A stretch of DNA of 64,000 nt from Holothuria scabra (taxonomy: Eukaryota; Echinodermata; Holothuroidea; Aspidochirotida; Holothuriidae): assembly GCA_037179385.1 (NCBI GenBank), contig CM074179.1, positions 30,386,046 through 30,450,045 on the forward strand, in the 5' to 3' direction. Below are positions 38,330 through 49,700 of this stretch, one piece after another. Position numbers and translations under genes: made by a program. The notes beneath the pieces were generated by a model. The model saw only the letters and a program-made list of their open reading frames with translations, was not told the DNA's origin and did no database searches. Position 1 is the stretch's first letter; every line of letters starts with the position of its first letter.

Positions 38330-39580
38330 GGTCCCCGTTGTTTTTCACTTTGTTTGAATACTGTAGCACAATCATATTTAGTTTGTTTGTTGTTTTTTGT
38401 TCAGGTAACTGATGCATAGACAGGGAGTTGCACTAAACAACAACCCCCTGTAAAGAGTGCATGCCACTTTCAAATAGGGGAAGTGGGGAGTGTGAGTTGA
38501 CGGTTGGGCGCAAAATCTTCATCACTAGTGTAACCATTTTCAGACCACAATAATTTGCTGCTGTGGCAATAAACATTATTAGCTGAGCACATTCAACTCT
38601 TAATTGTAAAGTTTTTGACGCTTTCAGCACTTTCACCCACTTGGAACTGCTTATATTGAGTTAAGAAAATTTAAATGCAGAGTGCTAGGCTACAAGTAGA
38701 AATTGCTATAGTTGGGGGGTTCGAAGGGGGCAGATCGAGTTACGGGTAAGAATACATAGAGACTGGTGTGGGTACTAGTATGGGTTAAAAGATTGTTTCA
38801 AGGGTGTTAAATAATTTTTTGAGAGACTACCTGTGGGCTGTAAGTATGACTGTATGACAATAATTATTTTTACAATGTATCACGTGCAACTCATATTTTA
38901 ATCTTTATTTTGAAACCAAAGCAATGTAATTTGTCACATAGAGTAATTATTTTTTAATTTTGTGATTTAGGTAAGAGGTGATTAAATTAAGAGAGCATCA
39001 AGTTTAAAATGAGACTGTGTTTTTGTTTTCTTTTGTCACTTTACAGCCTGGGTTCCAAGCTGTTTTCAGTATCCACTCCGTGAAGCTGCTTTCAACTTGA
39101 CAATTTCATCATGCACATGTAGGCTATACGTACACCTTTGCTGTCCTCAGTCTGCCCATGTATCAATTTTTAAGTTTATTTCTACCATAAACACATACAA
39201 CAAAAACAGATTATATTATAATATAATTAAGAATCGAACAATAGAACATCATGGAGAAGTGGAAATGCTTTGTAATACTTTGAAAAACTTTGAAGCTGAC
39301 TTCTTAAACAGGTTATAGAGTTTCAGTACAGTTCTAAACTTTAGATGTGATAGGGTAGAGGAATCAGAATAAGCAGGGCTTTTCAAGTCTGATCCCTTTT
39401 AGAAAAGAAAAAAAGACAACTGGTATAACGACAACACAGTGTATGGCTCTCTGAAAGACTTATTGGGCTAATTTTTAAAACCCCAACATTTTCTACAGTC
39501 CCCTCCCCCACCCGATGCTCCTTCGTCCACTTTCCTCACCACCACGATTGCTAAGAAGTCAATAACAAACGGTGACTGAC
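38330..39580. other. No feature recognised
   Basis: AT-rich intergenic sequence with no supported ORF. Confidence 0.4.
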
Positions 39581-39584
39581 ACTA

Positions 39585-39735
39585 ACTTCTGCACACACTA
39601 ATGTACGCTCAGCTGTTAGTCGGTCGCGTAAAAATGGGAGTAGTATGGCTGCCGTCGCATTTTCGCGGTGACTTCAACTGTGTGTACGTGCCTAGCCTTA
39701 CTATCCAGGTTTATCTATAGAGATCGGTGCTCTAT
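39585..39735 (+). promoter_or_regulatory. Candidate SLC37A4 promoter region
   Basis: A local CpG-rich stretch includes GTCGGTCGCGTAAAAATGG and GGCTGCCGTCGCATTTTCGCG. SLC37A4 needs an upstream non-coding exon because an acceptor lies seven bases before its ATG. This is the best CpG cluster upstream, but the placement is inference. Confidence 0.25.
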
Positions 39736-40208
39736 GAATTGTTCCAAGAAGTACTTCCACTACTCTAAGATTATGTACACGATTTCTGGTAAAAAAACCA
39801 TTGAATTTTGAAAATATTTAGGAAAAATCGAAAAAAAATATTAGTTAAATGATCCAATTTCTTGATCTTTTTTTTTCGTTGTAATGAACTAGGGGCCTAG
39901 TCCTACTTTAACGAATCATAATTTCAACTTCATGACTATTTACCGTTATGTTATGTGACACTTTTCACATATCAAAGTATGGTGGAAACGAAGTGCACCA
40001 TACTGGAAACGAGGTGCACCATTCTGCATATCCTCAAGTTAATCCTGCAAGCTTTTCAGAATTACAGTGCTGCAGTGAAGAATTGCTGCTGTTTTCTCAC
40101 GTGAGGTCCAAATTCTGCAACGGTGGTGTTAATGGCTACTGTTGGTTGATGTTGATTGTGGTTGACTGTCAGAAACTTATATCACAGAAGCTAACTGTTA
40201 GTGTTATT

Positions 40209-40746
40209 GAGTGTCACTAGCCTTTCCACATGCGTAACGTTAGGCTAGGCCTAGGCTATTTTAGTACAATAGCAGTAAGCCTTTTCTAGGCCCTAGCATT
40301 CGTACCGCAGAACTTTTACTTAAGACAAGTTAGGGCCTAGCCTACGGTACGATGCAGGATGGTACACTGAGTGCATTGCCAGCACTAGGCCTGTTACTAC
40401 CAGTATCCAGTCTAGTTGTAACTTATGTTTGGCCCCGTTAGGCCAAACAACAGATTGTCTACTGTTGTTAGGCTAGCTTTAAACATCAACTTTCTGCCTA
40501 GACTAGCCTACAAAGTCCTTGAACTGGACTGCATGCTACATCTAGGCCTAGGCTAGGCCCACTTTGTTTTTCCAACTCCACTACAGTCCTTCCCCACAGG
40601 GCAGGAGAGATCCAGAAGTTATTGGCCTTTTAGGTTTCTGCATTTTGAAGTTTACTTTCCTAGTGATAATCTACTATCTTATCTCCAATTAAAGGCTTGA
40701 GCTAACCATTTTGGAGCTGAGAAGGATTAGCCTAAGCTAGGCCTAG
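40209..40746. repeat. TAGGCCTA-rich block
   Basis: Many overlapping GGCCTAGGC / TAGGCCTA motifs with TAACGTTAGGC. Similar blocks occur at 19830-20400 and 53980-55160. Their function is unknown. Confidence 0.5.
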
Positions 40747-41625
40747 GGTGCGTTTGGGTATTGTCGGACAGTTGACGGTTTTATCTTTATAGCTTTCAAC
40801 ACACTTGCACTACACTGATGCTAACCTGATACATCGACAGGCACAACTGTACTAATGTGCCCCAGATATGTATTGGATCTACGCATACGTATAGAGACCT
40901 AACACAGCACTTAGAAAATGTCATGTGTATGTTGGGTATTGTCGGACACTATCGGGTGTTCTCGGACGCTTTACTATTTCAATAATATTATTACTAAATA
41001 TCAGAAAATACACATCAAATGATAGAGAAATTATCCATTTAATCTTTGTTAAATGTCCCAACACAAAATTTAGTCCGAAAAAATTGAGTTAAGTTTTCTT
41101 AAGAACCATTTTATATTGTCATTCTTTTCCACTACGCATACACATATAGGCATACGTATGCGTACACATTAGTGTGGACATGTATGTAGGTTTGTGTACT
41201 GTCCGAAAACACCCAACAGAGACAGCACTAGTTGAACTGTGCTGTAAAACCATGTGAAGGCATATAGCACAGTATTGTGCTTACTAACGTTTTAACGAAA
41301 CTTGTGGCAATCAAAAAAAACATATTTCTCATAACATGAATTTTTCTACAAAAATTTACAGCCCGGCATAAAAATTTCCAAGATCTTGCACACTTGGAAA
41401 TGTGCCAAGGAATTTTCAAACTGAAATTTATTGCTGCAATCAGGTTCCATTTTCTTGAAAATGAGAAGGCTTCATGATCTACAGATGTGACTGTGCAGAC
41501 TGCATACAGATATCTATGAAACAACTGCGTGGTGTGAAAAATCAATCAAACTATCGTTAGTCAGTGACTGAAATTATTTACCACTGTCCGAGAACACCCA
41601 ACGTCCGAGAATACCCAAAGTGACC
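40747..41625. mobile_element. TIR element with repeated GGGTATTGTCGGAC motifs
   Basis: The ends GGTGCGTTTGGGTATTGTC and, inverted, GGTCACTTTGGGTATTCTC flank 879 bp, with CTAG directly outside both ends. Further copies of the TCGGAC motif (forward near 40935-40975, inverted near 41200 and 41585-41610) are subterminal. The 105-codon minus ORF inside is not recognised. Confidence 0.7.
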
Positions 41626-41778
41626 CTAGGGGGAGACATTCTCCAGGTATACAAATTTCTTTCTGAAAGGAATCCTTTGCTAGGATTGAGTGGGTTGTTA
41701 ACTCCACATCAGTGCATGAATTTTACAAAATAGTAATATTTTCGGGAGGTTGTTCTATACCCCCACTTTTGCAAAGAC

Positions 41779-42089
41779 TTAAAGTCCCAGTTCTCCCTCC
41801 CCAAACAGTACCAATTCTCCTAACCTTCTTACTTAAGCCCCTCCCACAATTGTCTGAAATTCAGGCTCATCCAAATACAATCTCAGTTTATTGCTTCAAG
41901 GTGAGTAGAGAAAAACTCAATTTAAAATCAAAACACTCTCAGTCTCAGTACCATTCATTCTCTGCAATATAAGCTTTGGTACCTCTGCATTGTCTGAATT
42001 AGTTGCCAATCAAAGAGCTGAGCCAATTGAGAATTTTGGTACCCCCCGTACCAAAACTGTAGTTTAGGGTGAGAGGTCTGGCCCTTTAA
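41779..42089 (+). mobile_element. MITE, TTAAAGGG family, copy at 42 kb
   Basis: 311 bp from TTAAAGTCCC to GGCCCTTTAA. Closely matches the 21-kb copy over its whole length (CCCCTCCCACAATTGTCTGA, GAGCCAATTGAGAATTT). Confidence 0.86.
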
Positions 42090-42609
42090 GGTAAATACCG
42101 ACAAGTTTTCATGACTGTGGTAGAATCTAATCTTTCTGAGCTTGTTAGGGCTGGTGGTTTGCTTTTTGCTTTTTTAGGGGGTTTTGGAATACAGGGCATC
42201 ATCTTATGGGGCCTTTATAGCCCTCCTTTGCCCTTTAACCTGATATGTTTTGTTTTGTTAAATATCAGAATTTCCATACAACATGGACACAGTGCTGTAT
42301 TATTTAATGTACATATATTTACAGCATGATCATGGAAGATTTTTGGACTGCATTCTGCCATATCCCTTAACAGCTGATAAAAGCCAGCACACTCAAATTT
42401 TCTGCAAGCTTACAGTAGGGGGAGGAATATGTCTTTCTTTTCTTACTTGGCCTAATGGCCTTCATTGTATTTTCAGTCTTTACACAGGACATTATTCTTC
42501 ATGTGTTCCGTTGTTTCATCTCAATATGTCATAAATCAATCTTTGTACTAATTGGGTTTCTGTACACGGAAGTGGCATACCAATGTATAGGTATTTACTA
42601 GCCCTCGAA

Positions 42610-43405
42610 CAGGGCTGTGTATTCATTACATAGCCTAGGCTCATTCCTCTCACAACACCTCGTGTTTGGTCTTACGGTAAGAGCACCGCCTCTCACGCGG
42701 AAGGCCGGGTGCTCTTCCCAGGTCAAGTCATACCAAAGACTCAAAAAATGGAACCTACTGCCATTGTGCGTGATGCTCCGCATAAGCAATGGAGTAGGCA
42801 GAACAAGCCAGTGTGCCTCAACTGGAAAAAAGGCCGTGTTCGGCTCGACTTGAACCAATAGGTTCAAAACTGGGCCGTAAAACTCTATGTAACTAACTAA
42901 CTCTCACAACACAGCCCTTTTGGGGATACACTTACAACTGTAGTCACTAGCCAGGACGTCCTCAGAATGGCACCTCTTGTGTCCCCAAATAACAAAATAT
43001 TCTCACCAAACTTCACATGGATGATCTCTGGCACCGCATTTACCTTTCCACAAAATTGCCTTTCCTTTTTAAAAAAAAGAAAACCTTTCCACAAAAGATG
43101 TTCACAAAGTTTCATGAAAGAATTGCCAAATTTTCAGTGCCAATTTTGACCATAACAGTAAGTCAATGGGTCATGCTTTCAATCTCTGGACAACTGTTAT
43201 GAGTAGTAGAGGTCAAAGGTCACAAGTGGCAAACTTGGTGAAACAGGGATGTTCCACCTGCGTACAGTAGCTTTCTTCATAATACCATCTTTGATTTCAG
43301 AAACAATACGAAGTGTATATTATTCGGAATACCACATAGACTCAAGTGACTACGGTGTATCCAGGCAAGGGCTGTGTTGTGAGAGGAACGAACACACAGC
43401 CCTTG
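42610..43405. mobile_element. TIR element with CAGGGCTGTGT ends, split by a SINE
   Basis: CAGGGCTGTGT...CATTCCTCTCACAACAC at the left (then AGCCCTT after the SINE) is complementary to AAGGGCTGTGTTGTGAGAGG...ACACAGCCCTTG at the right. The interior has an AGGTCAAAGGTCA (43210-43222). It lies just upstream of the SLC37A4 start exon. No target duplication is seen. Confidence 0.72.
42659..42900 (+). mobile_element. tRNA-derived SINE with exact 12-bp TSD
   Basis: 242 bp, flanked by the exact duplication CTCTCACAACAC (42647-42658 and 42901-42912). The head GGTCTTACGGTAAGAGCACC is box A-like. The core has AAAGACTCAAAAAATGGAAC, and the 3' end is GTAACTAACTAA. It is the best-preserved SINE copy in the window and inserted into the TIR element around it. 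Confidence 0.87.
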
Positions 43406-43612
43406 TACAGTATGTATCCCTTACCCTACCCAATATTACTATGCTTATGTACAGGCTGGTAGCTCTAACCCTATTTACTATATTTATGTAATCCTAACCT
43501 CATTACTATGTATATGTGTTGCCCTAACCCTAAAACTGGTCACGCAATTGGGTATGTCAACCAGAGCCCAATCTTTTTTCATTTTGTTTCCAATTTCTTG
43601 CACAGGTTCAAG

Positions 43613-43754
43613 ATGAGCACCTACACTCTGTGGCAGAATATTAATTTCTGTCTAATGTTCATCAGCTATGCTACATTGTTTCTCTGCAGAAAGTCATTTT
43701 CATATCTCATTCCAGCCATCATTGCTGAGGAAAATCTGGAAAAAAGTCAGCTTG
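43613..43754 (+). CDS. SLC37A4: SLC37A4 coding exon 1 (residues 1-47)
   Basis: First membrane segment and the substrate-binding CRKSF motif. The ATG at 43613 is chosen from family length. The acceptor TTCTTGCACAG ends at 43605, so a 5' non-coding exon is expected and the in-frame upstream Met at 43508 is probably intronic. The donor is GTAAGT. Confidence 0.9.
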
Positions 43755-46700
43755 GTAAGTTTCTATGGAAGTACATACATGAATATTCAAAGGCATACAG
43801 TATTTATTTGTCGTTCCAAACTACAATTTTGCCATTAGTTTACACAAATTTACAATTAGCACAACTCTGAGAAGTTTCTTATGGTGTGTGTTGTGCTGGC
43901 TAGTGGGTTCATTTACCACACTAAATTAGTAAAAGCGGCAAGTAGGTATAAGAGGGGTAGTAAAATTTATACAGATTATCACAAAATAAATAGAGATGGA
44001 TTGCAACAGTAACTGTTTTTCAATGCCGACAAGAAATGCCTACTTGAGGAAGGTGGAAGCTATTCAGATTACTCCAACATATTCTAGATTGGGTATACAG
44101 TTAGTGGTTAAACATCTGATGAAGCTCACTCTGGACTTCCCAGATCAAGTCATGCAAAAGACTTCAAAATGGCATCTAGTGCTGTTGTGTGTAATGTTCC
44201 AAGCAATGTAGTAGGTAAAGCTAGTATCCAGTACCTGAACTGTAACAGATAAAAATCAAATGTAGTCAGGGGCTTCTAATCTAGATGATTTAGGTCTGTG
44301 TATGAAAATCTCTTTTTATTACAGTACTTTACATGTCCAGGTTACACCTTCAATCTTAGGTTATTCCTTTTTTTTGTTCAATGTTTCTTACAGGTATGAT
44401 TAGTAGCAGTCTTGTTGTTGCTTATTGCTTCAGCAAATTTTCCTGTGGTATTTTATCTGACAGAGTCCAGCCTCGTCTTTTTCTGACCTTTGGCCTTATT
44501 GCAGTTGGCCTTTTGAATATTCAGTTTGCATGTTCAAACTCTGTTCCAGTCTTTGCCATTATATGGTTTCTCAATGGTCTAGCTCAAGGATGTGGTTGGC
44601 CACCTTGTACAAAACTATTGAAACAGGTACAGTACAATATAGCTTACTGTATACTTATATACCAAGTACACTGCTCCATTTGTAATAACTTGACCTCTAA
44701 GTATAAAATGTCTGTTTTGTAGACCTTTGTGTTAAAAAAGGATTTTTTTTACTTTAGGTAAGAATGTCAGAATTGTTGGAATGAACAGCATTTAGTGAAA
44801 AGTGGGCATGAGGATATTTCCAGTTCTACTGTAGTTTAAAATATTTTGCCAAAAAATTGGACAATTGTGCTTTTTATGCAAAGGACAAAAATCGGTATGC
44901 CTTCTACTAATGCAAAATTTTAAATTATCCCATCAGTTTTATCTTACTATACAATTACATGAATGGTGGGATACTTTATGGTACTATGCAGAGAAACTGA
45001 TTTGATGAAGTAACCATTTGTTGCCTTGTTGCTTTACAGATTGAACTGAAGTCAATTAGACAAGGCTGAAGCTTAATTTACATGAAATGCTGGAGAAATC
45101 TGACATGAAATAATATTGAAATTATAGAAATATCAAACTTTTAAGTTGAATTCAGCAGCAACGGGGGGGAGGGGGGGGTATGTGTATCAGAGGGAGGCCC
45201 CCAAATTTCCAATTTGTTCAGAGTTAAACTTGCATACAGTTGCCTTTAATAGACCTGTACATTTGAAGCTTTCACGAAACAGGTGGGAGTGGACAGGGCA
45301 TTGTGTGTCAATGGTTAATTGCTTCAATTTTGAAGGAGCTGAGCTACTGTTTTGTACTTACTGTAAAATATGATCATGCATCATGTAATGTGTGAGTCTG
45401 TACAGTATCTTACTGCCTTGCAATAACTTATGTGTTTTATGCTGCTTGTATGGAGTAACTTTGGTATGAAAAACGCCTTCAAAGGGATTTATTACTCTAA
45501 TGTATTGCTTACTCTCAGTGTAAATACCATTTGTGAAAACTATGTCCAAATTTATAAACAAAGAGAACCTTTGAATCCCATCTTCAGGGGCCGATCTTGA
45601 GCCGAGACACAAAACGTTGAAATTTATTCACTTAAAGTAAACTGGTCCATTGTGCAATAATTTGTGACTTTCTTGTACAACTCACATTACTTGCTTTGTT
45701 TCCCTTTTAAAATTAAAAATGAATATATGATCATGAAAACTTCCTGTTTGCCTGCATAGCATTATGCTCAAGGAGGCTTAATTAATCAAATCCCCCCACA
45801 AGAGTAAGAGTGCTGTCACATTTTGGTACACGATACAGTAACTTTCAGAAAAACAAAGAAATGCAAAGTTTTTAATTTGAGTGGTACAACCATAACATCA
45901 CATTATGATTATTGCACAATGTACCATTTTAATTTGAGTGTTTCAAAAAAACTTCAACATATTCTCTCGGCTCAAGTATGTCCTATGTAGATGGAAGTTG
46001 AACCAGGTGGAAATGAATCATTTTTCATGCTGTTAATATATCTTTAAAATTCTTTTGACTTGAGGTACACTTTATACGATGGGTGGTCTTTATTTGGCCT
46101 TTGTTTGATGGTTTTGTCTGTTTATACAGTTATCTTTCACTATCATTGGCAACATTGATTGTGTCATCTGTGATGATTGTTTTTATTTTACTAGTGGTAC
46201 CATCCAACACAGCTGGGCACATGGTGGACTATTTTGTCATCAAGCTCTAACTTGGCTGGAGTTATAGGCCCATTGTTACTATCAGGTCTGGCCCACCAGT
46301 ATGGATGGAGACCAGTCATGATAGCTACAGGTAACAGCATAGAGTAAGGTACTAGCTTGGAGATTGTATGAATAGGGTAGAAATGTAGATGCAAGAGGGT
46401 TGGGGGTGATTCAATACCAACCCCTGTGTACCAGCATTCAGAGGGTTGGGTGGTCCAGTGCCAGTCTCATGGTACCAACATTCAGTGGATGGGGTGGTCC
46501 AAATGCCAATCGCATCACATCAGCATTCTGAGGGTGTCAAACTACAGCCAAAATATGACTCCATAAAATACCAAAAGTCCCCATTTTCCTCTGAGTCAGT
46601 TCCCTATTCAGTTCTGCATTTGGTACTTAGTAGGCCACCCCTCTTTACTTCTGTAAATCCTGATCCAACACTGTAAAGGCGTGGGATGTTTTAAAGAGGA

Positions 46701-49700
46701 TATCTGAGGAAGAATTTGCAGTGTAGGCTGTTGGAAGTTACAGAATCTCAAAAAAGGTTTCCATCAATCAGTACTGAACACTGAACACACAAATGGGCTC
46801 ACCTCATTTTTCAAGTCTAGGTACTTGTAGTTAGTTTCGAAGTGGGCATGTTGGTGCACTATAAGTACATATTTCACAAAAATGGTGAACTTTTTTTTAG
46901 GAAGGATAACTTTTTGTCCATCTTTTGGCCTGCTTACTATTATGTAACAGCTTCCTCACAACATATGGTTAACAAAAGAAAAGATGCGGATGAATATTAA
47001 CCTGAAGTATTGATTTCAAATTTACAAGAAAAAATGTGGTCGGACCTGAAATGTCTGTCAGCAAAGAGCTATATGTGAGAAAAGCAGAACCTGGTAGAAT
47101 AAAATTGTCAGTTCTAAGTTTTATCACCCATTCTTATTCTGATGTTATGTAGTCTGCATGGGAGAAACGAAATTTTTGAAGGCATTAGTCTCATTTTGCA
47201 CTCTGCATATAGTACCTCAGTATGCAGTACCTTGCTAAAATTACATCGATAAAATTTAATGAAATTGTGCATTCTATGTAGGTTTTCTTCAATTTCAGCA
47301 TGCTTATCATGTTAGGATCTACATCTCTGAATGCCCAGTAAAGATTCTGTTCAAAAAAAGAATGCATCAACCTGTGTCAGTTTCCCCACATGATCACCTG
47401 TTAAAAACAAAGGAAATCATGCATATTCCTGGGTGAAAAATGTGTTTTTTTGAACCATCTGGACACATGCTTATGTATCTTTTCTTTATACCTGCAATTT
47501 GAAGCCACAGGTTTTGACTCAAAATCTTTGTTAATATTAATTTAAACTGCACAATTTTTGCCAGTCAATTCTGTGGTAAACCTGTGTCAAACCTGCACCA
47601 AATTGACTCATGTAGCAAACCCCTGTCAATTTCACAGGAATACACGGACCATTTTATGCAAATCCCTGCAAAAACCATGACAGAAACATGTTAAAACCTG
47701 TGGAGTTGGAACTACAGTAGTTGACACACACAAAAAAAAAGAATGGTCACTTAAGCCAGAACTTCAGTAGTTTTCTGTTCTATTTCACTGGCAGTGCGGA
47801 TTCATTGCTTGGTTTGACAATGTTCCCTACTAGAATTTTTACCACTTTACTTGGATTCTCTCTTAGCTGTCAGTGTATTAGAGTTTTCTCCTATATTTTA
47901 GGGTAGATGTGCAGTGTTTAACAAGGTGTTTCCTGATTGGTTGTTGCCATTGTATTGTATTAATTGTATTCTTTGTAAAGGTTAGGGATTAGGTTAGGAA
48001 TTAGGCTATCGTTAGCCAGTTAGGAAATTTCTTGTTAAATAGTGCGCATCGCCCTATATTTGATGGTGCAAAAGTGTTGCTTGTATTGTGAGTCCATGAA
48101 GAGGTGTTAAATTTTAACATTTTCTTTTATTTTAGGATCAGTCTGCATTCTTTCATCTACCTTGGCATACACCTTCATAAAAAATTCCCCCCAGGAAATA
48201 GGGGAAGAACCGTTAGTCATTAATGGAAATCACACCACTAAATCAGGTAAGCTTTTTAAAGGAATCTGCCTTTTCCCATGAAAATCCTTTTTTGTGAGAG
48301 AGAAGGCTCTTATTGCTGCATAATTAGTAAATTAACCAAAGTTGGTTTATGTTAGATGGAGTTTTTGGCCCAATTTCCAACAGCTGAGTTGTGTTCTGGT
48401 CAAATATATGGGGTGTCTCCTAAACTTGTGTTACTCTATTTGATGTTTGCAACAAAGTCATGTGATGTTCATGCATACATTCCATGCACTCTGCACACTG
48501 TATGGTACTGTCTATTAGGGCCAGTTAGTTTAAAGGAGGAGCAGTCCTCCCAAATTATTTTGAAGCAACAGCTAAATCTCCTAATTTTCTTCTTATTTCT
48601 CTTCACCATATCTTTTATAATGTTTTAAGACTGAAAAAATATTGCATAATCAAGGTGAACCAAGCAGATAGCACTAGTAAATATCAAATTTGAGGAGGAA
48701 AATATTGTCACATGACTTTCAAAAGCCAATCATGAAACAGGACAGTCTACTACACTGGTTCAAGTTAGGGTGACTGCTCTAGCTTGTTTACCATACCTTA
48801 TTGCCATTGGACCCCTGTGTACTGGGGGATTTGCAGTGTATGCACATGGTATATTCTGCCTGTCATAGTAGGAGACCCTAAATGGAAGGACTTGCTCTAT
48901 GTTGGATCTGTGTTGTAAACCAATCATGACCTTGAACACATATTTAACATTGTATTTATACCTTTTTATCAAGTTGACACTGTACAACAAATTTGTTTCA
49001 GTTTCTTGTTACATCTCATCAACTGTAACTAAATTAACTTATTGCCAGTAGTCCTTAATTTTCAGTGTAGCAATCAATATGAGAGGGGGGGGGGGGGGGG
49101 GGAGTGAGCAATCTTTGAACTATGCACCTCACCCTACCCCCTTGACCAAAAATGACATTTTTGATGCTTATCCTTTCCCTTTTTTCTACCATGAATTTTT
49201 TTAGTAAAAATATGTATGCCCAACGCTCATTGTTTCAAATTAATCTGCTCACTGAAAAAGGTGGAAATTTTCGTTTCTCTTCCGATGGTGCTATACTACT
49301 GTAGACAGCATTTCCAGTATATGTATGCCTTCTGCAAAGACCATGGGGTGGGGGAGGTGAAGGAAGGAATCAGGCAGGGGGTGTATGAAGCAGGGGGCAG
49401 AAGCATACTCCCCTACACCTTCCCACTTCCTACACCTTGGAATTTGCACCATATAATCCTCCCTTCTTACCATTCAATTTGGATCATATTATAAGACATC
49501 ATACTTCACAGCTGGGTTTAGTCACCAGTGTTGTAATTGAGTCACTAGATTAGTGACTCTAGTCACCACCGGTTTTCAAACTTTTACGTGACTTGAGTCA
49601 AATCATTGACTCGAGTCACTGTACTATTTCAATGGGGAAATTACTCCTGAATTCTATCGAGTCACTATCATTTTGAGAGGAAGTGACTCGAGTCGTCACT

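Noticed and set aside
41228..41545. 105-codon minus ORF inside the TIR element
   Set aside because: No transposase motif recognised. Its length is compatible with chance, and no splice context was found.
43508..43612. Upstream in-frame Met of SLC37A4 exon 1
   Set aside because: A good acceptor at 43605 makes this intron. With the 43613 start the protein is exactly the family length.
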